Part shown: one piece after another, positions 30,637 to 39,430 of the stretch
How positions within the stretch are numbered: position 1 is the first letter of the stretch
How the letters are laid out: the number at the start of each line of letters is the position of its first letter
Assembly (NCBI GenBank): GCA_944320285.1
Contig: CALUGX010000010.1
Coordinates: 1 to 45,777 of the forward strand
Direction of reading: 5' to 3'
DNA: 45,777 nt
From: an uncultured Prevotella sp.
GTDB lineage: Bacteria > Bacteroidota > Bacteroidia > Bacteroidales > Bacteroidaceae
The notes under the pieces: generated by a model
Seen by the model: only the letters and a program-made list of their open reading frames with translations
Databases searched by the model: none
Told to the model about the DNA's origin: nothing
Made by a program: the position numbers and the translations under genes

Positions 30637-31632
30637 ATGAATAGTGTAAAAAAAATGATACTTGAAGAATGGAAACGACAGGGCTGCATCTGCGAGCCTG
30701 CGCCTGAAGGCACTGACTTGAAGGCTGAAATACGCAGGATGTGCGAAGAGAAAAGGGCTGTGGTGATGGCTCACTATTATACGCCGGGCGACGTGCAGGA
30801 CGCGGCCGACTTCGTGGGCGACTCGCTGGCGCTGGCGCGCAAGGCGGCGGAGACCGACGCCGATGTAATCGTGATGTGCGGGGTGCACTTCATGGCGGAG
30901 ACGTGCAAGCTGCTGTGCCCGCAGAAGACGGTGCTCTGCCCCGACCTCAACGCGGGCTGCTCGCTGGCCGACTCGTGCCGTGCCGAAGACCTGGCGCGCT
31001 TCAAGGCGGAGCATCCGGGGTACAAGGTGGTGAGCTATGTCAACACCACGGCGGCGGTGAAGGCGCTGACAGATGTCGTGGTGACGAGCGGCAACGCCGA
31101 GCGCGTGGTCTCGAAGCTGCCGCAGGACGCGAAGCTGATATTCGGCCCCGACCGCAACCTGGGCGACTATATCAACGCCGTGACGGGCCGCCGGATGCTG
31201 CTGTGGCAGGGCGGATGCCATGTGCATGAGAGGTTCTCGGCCGAAGCCGTGGCCCGCCTGAAGGCGGAGCGCCGGGATGCCGTGGTGATGGCTCATCTTG
31301 AATGCAAGTCTGCTGTGCTGGCTCTGGCCGACGTGAAAGGTTCGACGGCGGATATGCTGAAGTATGCCGAGGCGCATCCCGACCGCTCGTATATCGTGGC
31401 AACGGAGGCCGGCATACTGTACGAGCTGCGCCGTCGATGCCCCGGAACGGAGTTCATACCCGTGCCGCCGGAGCAGGCCGCTGCGGGCTGCAACGAGTGT
31501 GAGCACATGAAGCTGAACACGCTCTTGAAACTTTACAACACGCTAAGGTATGGTTGGCCCGAAGTGACCGTTTCGGAGGATATTGCCGCCGATGCCGTGA
31601 AGCCGATAGAGAGGATGCTGGAGCTTAGCTGA
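30637..31632 (+). CDS. nadA: Quinolinate synthase
   Basis: A 331-residue NadA, the [4Fe-4S] enzyme that condenses iminoaspartate with dihydroxyacetone phosphate to quinolinate in NAD synthesis. Family marks: VVMAHYYTPGDVQDAADFVGDS near the N-terminus, CGVHFMAETCKLLCP, LNAGCSLADSC (cluster Cys108), GGCHVHE (Cys194) and CNECEHMKLNTL (Cys285/288). The three cysteine positions are spaced as in characterised NadA. It is not followed by nadB or nadC in this window; the next gene is a glycan-related membrane protein 122 nt away. Confidence 0.95.
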   Translation: MNSVKKMILEEWKRQGCICEPAPEGTDLKAEIRRMCEEKRAVVMAHYYTPGDVQDAADFVGDSLALARKAAETDADVIVMCGVHFMAETCKLLCPQKTVLCPDLNAGCSLADSCRAEDLARFKAEHPGYKVVSYVNTTAAVKALTDVVVTSGNAERVVSKLPQDAKLIFGPDRNLGDYINAVTGRRMLLWQGGCHVHERFSAEAVARLKAERRDAVVMAHLECKSAVLALADVKGSTADMLKYAEAHPDRSYIVATEAGILYELRRRCPGTEFIPVPPEQAAAGCNECEHMKLNTLLKLYNTLRYGWPEVTVSEDIAADAVKPIERMLELS

Positions 31633-31644
31633 AATATTTTTTTT

Positions 31645-31715
31645 AAGGAGTTAGAGTAGTTTAAGTAGTTAGAGTAGTTTAAGTAGTTAAAGGAGTTAAG
31701 ACAAATGCTTTGCCG
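31645..31715. repeat. Family A repeat between nadA and the GT-C-like gene
   Basis: Alternating AGTAGTTTA and GAGTTAG words with a 14-15 bp period, ending AGGAGTTAAGACAAATGCTTT, which also ends the element at 7870-7890. Not coding. Confidence 0.65.
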
Positions 31716-31754
31716 AAATAGGGAAGTTGTCAGTAGTTAACAGGTTTTAATTTT

Positions 31755-33236
31755 ATGTCTTTCGTTGTGAATAAGAAAACGGTGTCGGGGTATGTGGTTA
31801 TTGCGGTAGCCGCAGTTACTTTCGCGCTGTTTTTCTCGGTTACCACGTCGCCGTTGTATGAGTATGGCGCATATTGCGACTCGGCGATGTTCCAGGTGAT
31901 AGGCCGTGGCTGGTGTGATGGAGTGCTGCCTTACGTGGGGCTTTGGGATTCTAAGGGGCCGATGATATTCTTCATCAACGCCTTGGGTTACGCCATGACG
32001 GGCACACAGCTGGGCGTGTTCATCCTTCAGGTGCTTTTCCTTGCGGTTACGGTGTCCGTCGCGTTCAGGTGGCTTTCGTCGGTCTACGGTTTTCACGGCG
32101 CGCTGGCGGCCTCTCTTGCCGTGCTGGTCGGCCTGTCGTTGGTTTACGACTTCGGCAACCTTACGGAAGAGTATCTGCTGCCGCTGCTTTTCACGGCATA
32201 TTATTTAATGTATAAATGGACGGTAAACGCTTCAAAAGGCGTTTACGCCCATCCCGCCGTGCACTCATTGGTTTACGGCATGGTGCTCGGCTTCAGCCTC
32301 ATGACGCGCGTAACCAACGCCATAGGCGTGTGCGTCGGGGTGTTGTTCGTGCTTTGTTTCCTTGTCAGGCACGGACTGTGGAAAAACATCCTGCACAATT
32401 TCCTCTGGTTCGCCGCGGGCTTTGCGCTCATGGTTTTACCGTTCTTGGTTTACTTCGGTGTGCACGGGATATTGGATGAGATGTGGTACGGCACGTTTGG
32501 TTACAACGTGAGCTACTCCATCCACTCCGCAGGACATTACGTGCCAATGTCGTTCGTTTATGCGTCGAGGAATTACTTTTATTGCATTTTGGCAATCGCC
32601 GCCGGTGCCGTTGCAATGTTTTGCGGCAACAGGCTGAAAGGGGCTTTTTGGCTTTCTTCAGCCTTGGTTACGTTTGTCTTTCTTAATTTCACTTACCGCA
32701 TACCGCATTACGGTATGGTTGCGCTCCCGTATTTGTGTGCCACGTTTGTCCTTTCTCGCGATTGTATGTCGGCAGTCATGCCGTCCGTGGCCAAACTTTT
32801 CAATGCCGTCTCCGTGTCGGCAGTGTCAGCGTCGTTGCTTTACATGGCTGTTTTTAAGTATGGCAGCAGTTTTGACAACGGTCATAAGCACCTCATACCG
32901 ATGGTAAGCGTCATTCCTGCCTGCGAAAGGGACAGTTTCATAGGCTACAACTGCGATGCCGGCATATACGTATGGACCGGCATGATGCCTGCCTGCCGTT
33001 ATTTCAGTTTCCAGGATTGGGCGGTCGGCAACGATGAAAGGCTTACTGGAAAGCTGGTTGGCGAGTATGCGAAATGCCGTGTGAAGTGGATATTGTTCGA
33101 CGGCGACGCTTACGACACCGAGATAGGCGGCATAGTCAGGAGCCGTTACCGATTAGTGAAAGAAGACAGGCTGCACGGATATTCGCTGTACAGACTTAAT
33201 GAACCGTGCTCCGGCGGTAAGGAGGGCGTGAGATGA
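31755..33236 (+). CDS. Polytopic membrane protein, GT-C/ArnT-like glycosyltransferase candidate
   Basis: A 493-residue protein with roughly ten to eleven transmembrane helices. The first external loop holds YEYGAYCDSAMFQVIGRGWC and GVLPYVGLWDSKGPMIFFINALG, the D-S-x2-F ... G-x2-PY-x2-LWD-x-KGP pattern of GT-C (family 39/83-like) transferases, which use polyprenyl-phosphate sugars outside the inner membrane. A soluble C-terminal part (about 390-493) follows the helices. It overlaps the next gene by 4 nt (ATGA at 33233-33236), so they are coupled. Likely role: modification of an envelope glycan; substrate unknown. Confidence 0.7.
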   Translation: MSFVVNKKTVSGYVVIAVAAVTFALFFSVTTSPLYEYGAYCDSAMFQVIGRGWCDGVLPYVGLWDSKGPMIFFINALGYAMTGTQLGVFILQVLFLAVTVSVAFRWLSSVYGFHGALAASLAVLVGLSLVYDFGNLTEEYLLPLLFTAYYLMYKWTVNASKGVYAHPAVHSLVYGMVLGFSLMTRVTNAIGVCVGVLFVLCFLVRHGLWKNILHNFLWFAAGFALMVLPFLVYFGVHGILDEMWYGTFGYNVSYSIHSAGHYVPMSFVYASRNYFYCILAIAAGAVAMFCGNRLKGAFWLSSALVTFVFLNFTYRIPHYGMVALPYLCATFVLSRDCMSAVMPSVAKLFNAVSVSAVSASLLYMAVFKYGSSFDNGHKHLIPMVSVIPACERDSFIGYNCDAGIYVWTGMMPACRYFSFQDWAVGNDERLTGKLVGEYAKCRVKWILFDGDAYDTEIGGIVRSRYRLVKEDRLHGYSLYRLNEPCSGGKEGVR

Positions 33237-34351
33237 AGATATTGCTCATCGGCGATGCGAGCCATGTGCATGAAACTCTTAAGAAAGGTCTTGCGGAGAC
33301 AGGTCACGATGTGACGTTGATGTCTGACGGTAACGGATGGCACGATTCGCAGCGCGACATCGACCTCAGGCGCAGTCCTCAGGCCGGAAAACTCGGAGGT
33401 CTCGGCGTGCTGGCAAAGATTGTGGCCAACAGCCCGTCGTTGCGCGGCAACGACGTGGTGCTGATACACAACTACCAGTCGGTGCCGCTGAAGGCTTGTT
33501 GGAACAGTTTGCTCATAGATTTCCTCAAACGCAACAACAGGCTGCTGGCCAAGGGATGCTATGGTGATGACCCGTTAGTGCTTGAACGCCAGTTTGAAGG
33601 CGTGCCCCGCTATTCTGACACATACTGGAACGGCAGTCGGCATAATGTTGACAGCAACGCCGCCCGACTGGCCGAACAACGCCTGCCCCGGCTCGTCAGT
33701 TTATGGCGCAAGGCCACCGATGCCGCTGACGTGCTGCTGCCATGCCTTTATGAATATTATTTGGCTTACAACACCGGCCCTTACACGGATAAAGTAGTCT
33801 ATATGCCGCTGCCCGTTGAAATACCGGTAAACGGCGTTTCGATAAAAGGTCGTGGGGCGAAGATAAAGGTACTCGTGGGGGTGCAGAGCCGGCGGGATTA
33901 TCTAAAAGGCGCACGCAAGATATTGAAGATGGTGGAGGAAGTGGACAGGAGGCATCCTGGGCGGCTCGATGTGAAATGCGTCGAAGACGTGCCTTACGCC
34001 GAATATTGTGCCATGTTGAGCGAGGCCGACGTCCTTGTGGACCAGTTTTACAGCTTCACTCCTTCGATGAACTCGCTTGCGGCTATGGCCCGCGGCACGG
34101 TGGTCATCGGCGGCGGCGAGGAGGATTATTACCGCTTTATAGGCGAGCGAGAGCTGAGACCCGTGATAAACGTAAGTCCTGAGATGAGCTTTGGCGAAAA
34201 CGTAAATGTGCTTGAACGCGCCTTGCTTACTCCCGGCAGCGTGGAAAGGCTGTCGCGCCAGAGCATAGAGTTTGTCAGGAAACACCATGACTACCGCCTT
34301 GTGGCAGCAAAGCACGTAGAACTGTACGGCAGGCTGTTACAGGGAATTTAG
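33233..34351 (+). CDS. GT-B glycosyltransferase family protein
   Basis: A 372-residue protein with a GT-B-like plan: N-terminal MKILLIGDASHVHETLKKGL and DVVLIHNYQSVPLKA, C-terminal domain with KVLVGVQSRRDYLKGARK (start of the donor domain) and CAMLSEADVLVDQFYSFTPS followed by MARGTVVIGGGEEDYY. The acidic residues after the GG loop stand in for the usual E-x7-E. Not confidently assignable to a single GT family. Translationally coupled to the membrane protein before it. Its 3' end overlaps the convergent GT4 gene by 15 bp. Confidence 0.75.
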   Translation: MKILLIGDASHVHETLKKGLAETGHDVTLMSDGNGWHDSQRDIDLRRSPQAGKLGGLGVLAKIVANSPSLRGNDVVLIHNYQSVPLKACWNSLLIDFLKRNNRLLAKGCYGDDPLVLERQFEGVPRYSDTYWNGSRHNVDSNAARLAEQRLPRLVSLWRKATDAADVLLPCLYEYYLAYNTGPYTDKVVYMPLPVEIPVNGVSIKGRGAKIKVLVGVQSRRDYLKGARKILKMVEEVDRRHPGRLDVKCVEDVPYAEYCAMLSEADVLVDQFYSFTPSMNSLAAMARGTVVIGGGEEDYYRFIGERELRPVINVSPEMSFGENVNVLERALLTPGSVERLSRQSIEFVRKHHDYRLVAAKHVELYGRLLQGI

Positions 34352-35413
34352 CAGGCGCCGCCATTCATCCATCACCGCATCGGGTGAGAACCTTGCCGCC
34401 TGCCGTCGCGCTTCTGTGCCGTAACTGCGTCGCGCTTGTTCGGAGCCCATCATCTTCTTCACGGCAGACACGAAGCCGGCACCGTCGCCTTGGGGCACTA
34501 TCAGGCCCGTAATGTCGTGGCGGACAATCTCTCGTGCGCCGTAGTCGTAATCAAACGTTACCGACGGAAGTCCGCAGGCCTGGGCTTCGACGAGCGTCAT
34601 GGGCATCCCCTCAAAGCGCGACGTCATCAGGTGCAAACTGTATTCGGTGTATGTTTTCATCATCCGTTCGGTGCGTCCGCAGAGTCTTACTTTGCCGTCC
34701 AGTCCGAGTTCGGTTATCTGCTGTTGCAGAGCGTCGTGCAGCGGGCCTTCGCCGTAGATGTCCAGACGCCAGTCGGGACAGTCGGCGGCGATGTCTTTCC
34801 ACAGCGTGACGAGTATGTCAAAGCCCTTGGCCCGTTCGAGCCTTCCCACGGCCACGGCCCGCCGTGCGCCGTAGTCTCTCACCGCCGCGTCAGGCATACT
34901 GATGAAATTAGGTATTGTCAGCACATTGCGTGAGCGTCGGTATTGCGAGGCGTCGCCTGCTGTGAGGCATACCACGGCGTCAGCCTTGCGCTCCATCATG
35001 CCGAAGAACCTGTGGTAAGGTGTGAACTGCCGTGCCAGGTGCGACTCGTAGACCTTCTTTGCCATGCCCCTGTAAAACGGCAATATCAGTGCTCCGAGAC
35101 TTAGGGTGAAGAATATGACGTCAGGGCGTATGCTGTCTGCCGCCTTGTTGAAGCGCGCCACAGCCTGCATGATGACTCTCATGCGCGACAGCGTTTTGCA
35201 TGCAAGGCCGCTGTTTTTCACGGCAAACGGTACGCCGAGGCTTACCAGCCTGACGCCGTTTAGCGGATACGCCGGCGGCCTGTCGTCGGCGTATATCGAC
35301 ACTATGGTGACGTCATGGCCCCATCTTGACGCCATGATGCCTGCCTTTTGCGCTATGATGCGTTCCGCGCCGCCTTTTACGGCGAAGTCTTCTATGAGAT
35401 AGATTATTTTCAT
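34337..35413 (-). CDS. Glycosyltransferase family 4 protein
   Basis: A 358-residue GT4 enzyme. N-terminus MKIIYLIEDFAVKGGAERII has the GGAER acceptor loop; the donor domain shows VAVGRLERAKGFDILVTLW, LDIYGEGPLHD and SRFEGMPMTLVEAQACGLP (E-x7-E). Typical of polysaccharide or capsule clusters (WcaC/Alg11-like). It lies 46 nt downstream of a GT2 gene on the same strand and converges on the GT-B gene, with a 15-bp overlap of the 3' ends (34337-34351). Sugar and acceptor unknown. Confidence 0.88.
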   Translation of the reverse strand: MKIIYLIEDFAVKGGAERIIAQKAGIMASRWGHDVTIVSIYADDRPPAYPLNGVRLVSLGVPFAVKNSGLACKTLSRMRVIMQAVARFNKAADSIRPDVIFFTLSLGALILPFYRGMAKKVYESHLARQFTPYHRFFGMMERKADAVVCLTAGDASQYRRSRNVLTIPNFISMPDAAVRDYGARRAVAVGRLERAKGFDILVTLWKDIAADCPDWRLDIYGEGPLHDALQQQITELGLDGKVRLCGRTERMMKTYTEYSLHLMTSRFEGMPMTLVEAQACGLPSVTFDYDYGAREIVRHDITGLIVPQGDGAGFVSAVKKMMGSEQARRSYGTEARRQAARFSPDAVMDEWRRLLNSL

Positions 35414-35459
35414 AAACCGGTTAGGATAGCAGTGTCAAGGATTTAAGGTGTCCGGAAGT

Positions 35460-36398
35460 TCATTTTCCTGCAAGGCGTGCGTTGTTGCTGATGCTTTTCA
35501 TCGTTTTAAACAGCCGGCACGCCGCTTTTAGGCCCAACACATTGTTGGCAAAGACTTTTGCAATGTTTTTGGCGTTATACGGCTTGCTGAACGCCACGCG
35601 GTGCCGGTCGAGCAGTATGCGGCCCGTGGTAAGGTAAGTGTGCAGCTGTATGTCGAACATATCCATGTAGACTTTGTGCCAGCGCCTCTCGCGGGTGTCT
35701 ATTCCGAGGCTTTTTACGGTTTCGAGCTGCGCTTCAAGCAGCGGCGTGAAGTCGTGACCGTGCAGCGTGGCCGTGATGCCGTTGTCGTTCCAATGGTAAA
35801 TGTACATTCCGCAGGCGGTGGTGGCCATGAACGGCCTCTTGCTTATTATGCGGCCCATTGTGAGCATATCCTCGAACTTGCGCCCTTTTGGAAACCTTAC
35901 GTCGTCGAATATTTGCCGCCTGAACACTTTGTTGCAGGCCCAGCAGTGGGTAAGCCCCTGACAGGCCAGCCAGTCGTAGGCGTCGGCATATTCATTGTCG
36001 CCGGGGTTGAAAATATGTTCGTCGGGCCGTCCGGGGCGTTCGGTTACGGGATATTCCAATATGTCGTACTCCTTGTGTGCGTCTATCGTGGCCATCACTT
36101 GTGCGAGCGTGCCGGGAGCCAGCTCGTCGTCGCTGTCAACGAATGTGACGTATTCCCCGCGTGCACGCTCAATGCCATAGTTTCGTGCGTCCGAAAGGCC
36201 TCCGTTTGCCTTGTGAAAGACGCCCAATCGCGCGTCGTTTAGTGCCGTTTTGTCAGCTAAAAGGCCACTTCCGTCGGTCGAGCCGTCGTCAACGAGCAGC
36301 AGCTCGAAGTCGGTGAAGTCTTGCCGGAGTATGCTGTCGACACATCTCTCAAGCGTTTTTTCGGTGTTATATACGGGTACGATTATGCTGAGTTTCAT
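35460..36398 (-). CDS. Glycosyltransferase family 2 protein
   Basis: A 312-residue GT2 enzyme with the standard opening MKLSIIVPVYNTEKTLERCV, LLLVDDGSTDGSG for nucleotide binding, NGGLSDARNYGIERARGEYV and the DxD-type metal site VTFVDSDDELAPG. The C-terminal third is helical and variable. It probably forms a transcription unit with the GT4 gene downstream. The -7 box CAAAGATA (36404-36411 on plus, TATCTTTG on minus) ends 5 nt before its ATG, and is part of a long palindrome shared with the divergent GT2 gene. Confidence 0.9.
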   Translation of the reverse strand: MKLSIIVPVYNTEKTLERCVDSILRQDFTDFELLLVDDGSTDGSGLLADKTALNDARLGVFHKANGGLSDARNYGIERARGEYVTFVDSDDELAPGTLAQVMATIDAHKEYDILEYPVTERPGRPDEHIFNPGDNEYADAYDWLACQGLTHCWACNKVFRRQIFDDVRFPKGRKFEDMLTMGRIISKRPFMATTACGMYIYHWNDNGITATLHGHDFTPLLEAQLETVKSLGIDTRERRWHKVYMDMFDIQLHTYLTTGRILLDRHRVAFSKPYNAKNIAKVFANNVLGLKAACRLFKTMKSISNNARLAGK

Positions 36399-36469
36399 GA
36401 TTGCAAAGATAGGTTTTTTTTATAACTCCTTCAGCAACTTATAAAAAAAAACTATCTTTGCAATCATGA
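36395..36469. promoter_or_regulatory. Symmetric divergent promoter inside a 31-bp inverted repeat
   Basis: The left arm (36395-36425) and right arm (36439-36469) are reverse complements at 30 of 31 positions, with a 13-nt centre. Each arm contains a start codon (ATG at 36398 minus, ATG at 36466 plus) and a perfect TATCTTTG -7 box, 5 nt before it, plus a T-run. Each transcript would be leaderless or nearly so. The two genes therefore share identical start-region sequence. Confidence 0.8.
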
Positions 36470-37374
36470 TAAACAATCTTTCGATACTCATTCCCGTATA
36501 TAACGACGTGGCCGCCCCGCTCGTAGACGAACTGTGGCGCCAGGCTGAAACAATAAAGGGATTGGAATATGAAATCGTCGTGTTCGACGACGGTTCTGAC
36601 GACCCTTCCGCGATAGCCTGTAACAAGGCCGTCTGCGCCAGGCACCGCTGCCGGTATGTCAGCGGCGGGCGGCATACGTGCCGCGCCGCCATGCGTAACG
36701 CGATGGCACGTGAGGGACGTTATGAATGGCGGCTGATGCTTGACGCACGTGTGAGGCCTGTGCATGGCGACTTCATAAGGCGTTACCTTGAGAGCGGCGT
36801 GCGGCGGGGAGAAGTGGCGTCAGGCGGCGTGTCGGTTGACGGCGGTGAGGCCTCGCCCCGCCTGTATCGTGAGAATTTGCGTTTCCGCTATGAAAAGCAC
36901 GAAGAACGTAACCATTCGCTTGAAGCGCGGCTGAAGCGTCCGTATGCCTCGTTCAGGACAACAAACTTTTTCCATCACCGCTCGGTGCTTGAGCGTGTGC
37001 CTTATGACGAGCGCGTGACTACTTACGGTTACGAGGACGTGTTGCTGGGCAAGGCCCTGCGTGAGGCGGGCGTGAAGGTGACGCACATCGACAATCCCGT
37101 AGCTTACACGTCGTTTGAGGGTAATGCGAAATATCTCGCAAAACTGCACGAGGCTTTGTTCACGCTGCATGGTTTCGCCGCAGAGCTGCAAGGATATTCG
37201 CCGCTGCTGTCGGCTGTGGACAGTCTGCGCCGGATGCGCCTGCTTTGGCTTGTGCGGCTGTCAGGCCGTTTTTTTTACGGTATTATACGTAAAAATCTTG
37301 AGGGCCGGCGTCCGTCGCTTTCACTGTTGAAGGTTTATAAACTGATTGTTTATGAAAGAGGAGTCAGCGGTTAA
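36466..37374 (+). CDS. Glycosyltransferase family 2 protein
   Basis: A 302-residue GT2 protein. NLSILIPVYNDVAAPLVDELW and YEIVVFDDGSDDPSA mark the nucleotide-binding part. Where GT2 enzymes have DxD, this one has LMLDARVRP, so a single Asp is visible. Later marks: SFRTTNFFHHRSVL and TTYGYEDVLLGKALREAG, with the ED of the catalytic-base region. The C-terminus is helical and basic. Its 3' end overlaps the convergent acyltransferase-fusion gene by 4 bp. Function: probably surface glycan assembly. Confidence 0.82.
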   Translation: MINNLSILIPVYNDVAAPLVDELWRQAETIKGLEYEIVVFDDGSDDPSAIACNKAVCARHRCRYVSGGRHTCRAAMRNAMAREGRYEWRLMLDARVRPVHGDFIRRYLESGVRRGEVASGGVSVDGGEASPRLYRENLRFRYEKHEERNHSLEARLKRPYASFRTTNFFHHRSVLERVPYDERVTTYGYEDVLLGKALREAGVKVTHIDNPVAYTSFEGNAKYLAKLHEALFTLHGFAAELQGYSPLLSAVDSLRRMRLLWLVRLSGRFFYGIIRKNLEGRRPSLSLLKVYKLIVYERGVSG

Positions 37375-39398
37375 CTCCTTTTTGAGGAGTTTGGCTCCAT
37401 GCGTGGGCTTGTCCAGGCCATTACCGTGATGAGGAACGGCAGCGTAGCGTCTAAGTAGGTGATGTCATATTTGCTGTTGAAAATCTCCGTCCAGTTTGAA
37501 TATATGTACATATTGTGGCCGTAGGCCGTCACCGGCAGAAGTATCAGCGCAACGGCCGAGAAGAATATCGCCTTTCTTACGTCGCCCTTCCATCCCAAGG
37601 CCATGACGACGGCGGCGACGGCCATGATTACGGTGTCGGCGGGCCGGCCCTGTCTCGATTGCAGCGAGAACGGGTTGTTCTCGGCGCAGAACAGGCTGTC
37701 GGCGTCCCAAACGGCGAGCGGAGCAAACGTGGCGCAGAACACGGCCATGACGATAAGCACCGTTGCGGCCTTTTTCGCGGACGGCAGTTTCAGCCAGTGG
37801 GGAAGGAACATTATGAACAGCGGAAAGGCCGTGCTAAGCCTCGTGGAGAGCCACAGGCCGGCCAAGGCCGACAGCAGGAAGGGGCGCGTGGAGAACGTAA
37901 CGCCCTTGGCCAAGAGCAGGTTGACGAAAGCGGCCAAGAGGAGGAAGTTTGATATGAGGTCGCTCCTGACAGCCGTCTCATACCATAGGTTGATGCTCGC
38001 CCCAAGCAGCAGCGTGGCCTTGATGCCTGCGCCGCAGCCCAGGAGACGCCTTACGCTGAGGATGAACAGTATGGCCGTGAATATTTCTGACAGTCCCACG
38101 TTGCCCAGGGCCCAGAACGGAATGTGGAACACCATCCATACGGGGAACGGCGAGGCGTTGCCGCCGAGATGGGTCTCGGCAAGGTAGGGGAACTCGCCGT
38201 TGAACAATGCCGTCAGCGGGTTGGCTATGGCCGACCAGCGGTCAACGAGGTTCTCTTCCGGGTCGAAGTGGTATTGCACGGCAAGCATCATCACTGCAAG
38301 GGCGCAGAGCGCAAGCCAAAACACGGGCTTTGCGCGGGTGTCGTCATTTATCCTGCCGCCCGAAACGAACAGGAACAGCAGCCCCAGCACCAGTGCGTAC
38401 GCAAGGCACACGTAGCCGAAGCTGTCGGTAACCCTCATCACGTATTTGCAGGCCAGCGTGTAACATATTATGGCGTAAGCCGCTGCGGCCAGCGCGGCCA
38501 GCGTCTGCCGTGAGTCCTTGAGCCTGAGGTTAACTTTGTTGAACACCGCGCTTATGGCAATCGAGATGGCGGTGAACTTGGCTATCGAGGCCAACCCTGT
38601 GATGTAAGGCATGAAGTTGTAATGTACGATGTATATTTCATAGCTTACCTTGCCCATCCATCCTATGGCCTTCAACTTCCTCAACTGCGGCATCAGGTAA
38701 GGCGCGGCTATTATGGCGGCGGCCAGCGGCAGTTTGATATTGAGCAGCACTATGTTGAAGGGCAGCGTGCCTATGTATTGCCTGACAAACTGAAATTCCT
38801 TCAGTACGGTGAACAGCGTGCCGTAGGCGAAGGCGCAGGCCGCGATTTTGGCCACCTTAGCCTTGCCCCATTGCCTTATCTTATCGTAATGCTCTGACGC
38901 CATGTATCCGGCAAAGAACGAGAAAGCCTGCTCTGCGACGAGCTGTTCCATGAATACGCAAGCCACGCCGAAGACGGCGAGGATTTTTGTGGTGTGCTTG
39001 GGCATGAATTTGCGCGCCAGCCAGTAGACGGCGTACAGGCGGACAATGAAGCAGACGAACCAAAGTTCGGAATCGATGAGAGTGAAATTGAGCAGGCAGG
39101 TTACGGGGTCGAAACCTTCGTTGAACGGCATCTTGAAGATCAGTACCATCCAGTAAGGCACGGCCACGCGCAGCACCCGCTTGCGCCAGTAACCCTTAAG
39201 CCCGGCGGACTTGTAGCTTTCGTTAATGCCGAAGCCTGAGACGAACAGGAAGACGGCCACGCCTATGCTGCCTATGATGTTGAATGCGCGCGGATACGAC
39301 TCAAGCATCATGACATAGTGCATCAGCATTATGCCTATGGCCGAGACGCCCTGCATCCATTGTGTGTTATCGCGAGATAGAATGTCTTGGTTTCGCAT
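37371..39398 (-). CDS. Acyltransferase_3 domain fused to a GT-C-like membrane domain
   Basis: A 675-residue polytopic protein from the ATG at 39398. Residues about 10-300 are an acyltransferase family 3 (OafA/WecH-type) unit: GVSAIGIMLMHYVMM with the conserved histidine, VFLFVSGFGINESY, and about ten helices ending in YEIYIVHYNFMPYI. Residues about 310-675 are a second hydrophobic region with ten or so helices and a loop (FPYLAETHLGGNASPFPVWM), like multi-helix GT-C-type proteins (DUF2029/GT87-like), not firmly placed. The open frame runs to 39455, but that would overlap porZ by 25 bp, so 39398 is preferred. It could acylate a lipid-linked sugar or glycan; the fusion is uncommon to my knowledge. 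Confidence 0.75.
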   Translation of the reverse strand: MRNQDILSRDNTQWMQGVSAIGIMLMHYVMMLESYPRAFNIIGSIGVAVFLFVSGFGINESYKSAGLKGYWRKRVLRVAVPYWMVLIFKMPFNEGFDPVTCLLNFTLIDSELWFVCFIVRLYAVYWLARKFMPKHTTKILAVFGVACVFMEQLVAEQAFSFFAGYMASEHYDKIRQWGKAKVAKIAACAFAYGTLFTVLKEFQFVRQYIGTLPFNIVLLNIKLPLAAAIIAAPYLMPQLRKLKAIGWMGKVSYEIYIVHYNFMPYITGLASIAKFTAISIAISAVFNKVNLRLKDSRQTLAALAAAAYAIICYTLACKYVMRVTDSFGYVCLAYALVLGLLFLFVSGGRINDDTRAKPVFWLALCALAVMMLAVQYHFDPEENLVDRWSAIANPLTALFNGEFPYLAETHLGGNASPFPVWMVFHIPFWALGNVGLSEIFTAILFILSVRRLLGCGAGIKATLLLGASINLWYETAVRSDLISNFLLLAAFVNLLLAKGVTFSTRPFLLSALAGLWLSTRLSTAFPLFIMFLPHWLKLPSAKKAATVLIVMAVFCATFAPLAVWDADSLFCAENNPFSLQSRQGRPADTVIMAVAAVVMALGWKGDVRKAIFFSAVALILLPVTAYGHNMYIYSNWTEIFNSKYDITYLDATLPFLITVMAWTSPRMEPNSSKRS

Positions 39399-39430
39399 CG
39401 GTAAAGAAAAAACAGTTGGAATGTGTGCCG

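Noticed and set aside
36395..36469. Invertible promoter (phase variation)
   Set aside because: The promoters are inside the inverted arms, not between them; inverting the 13-nt centre would change nothing.
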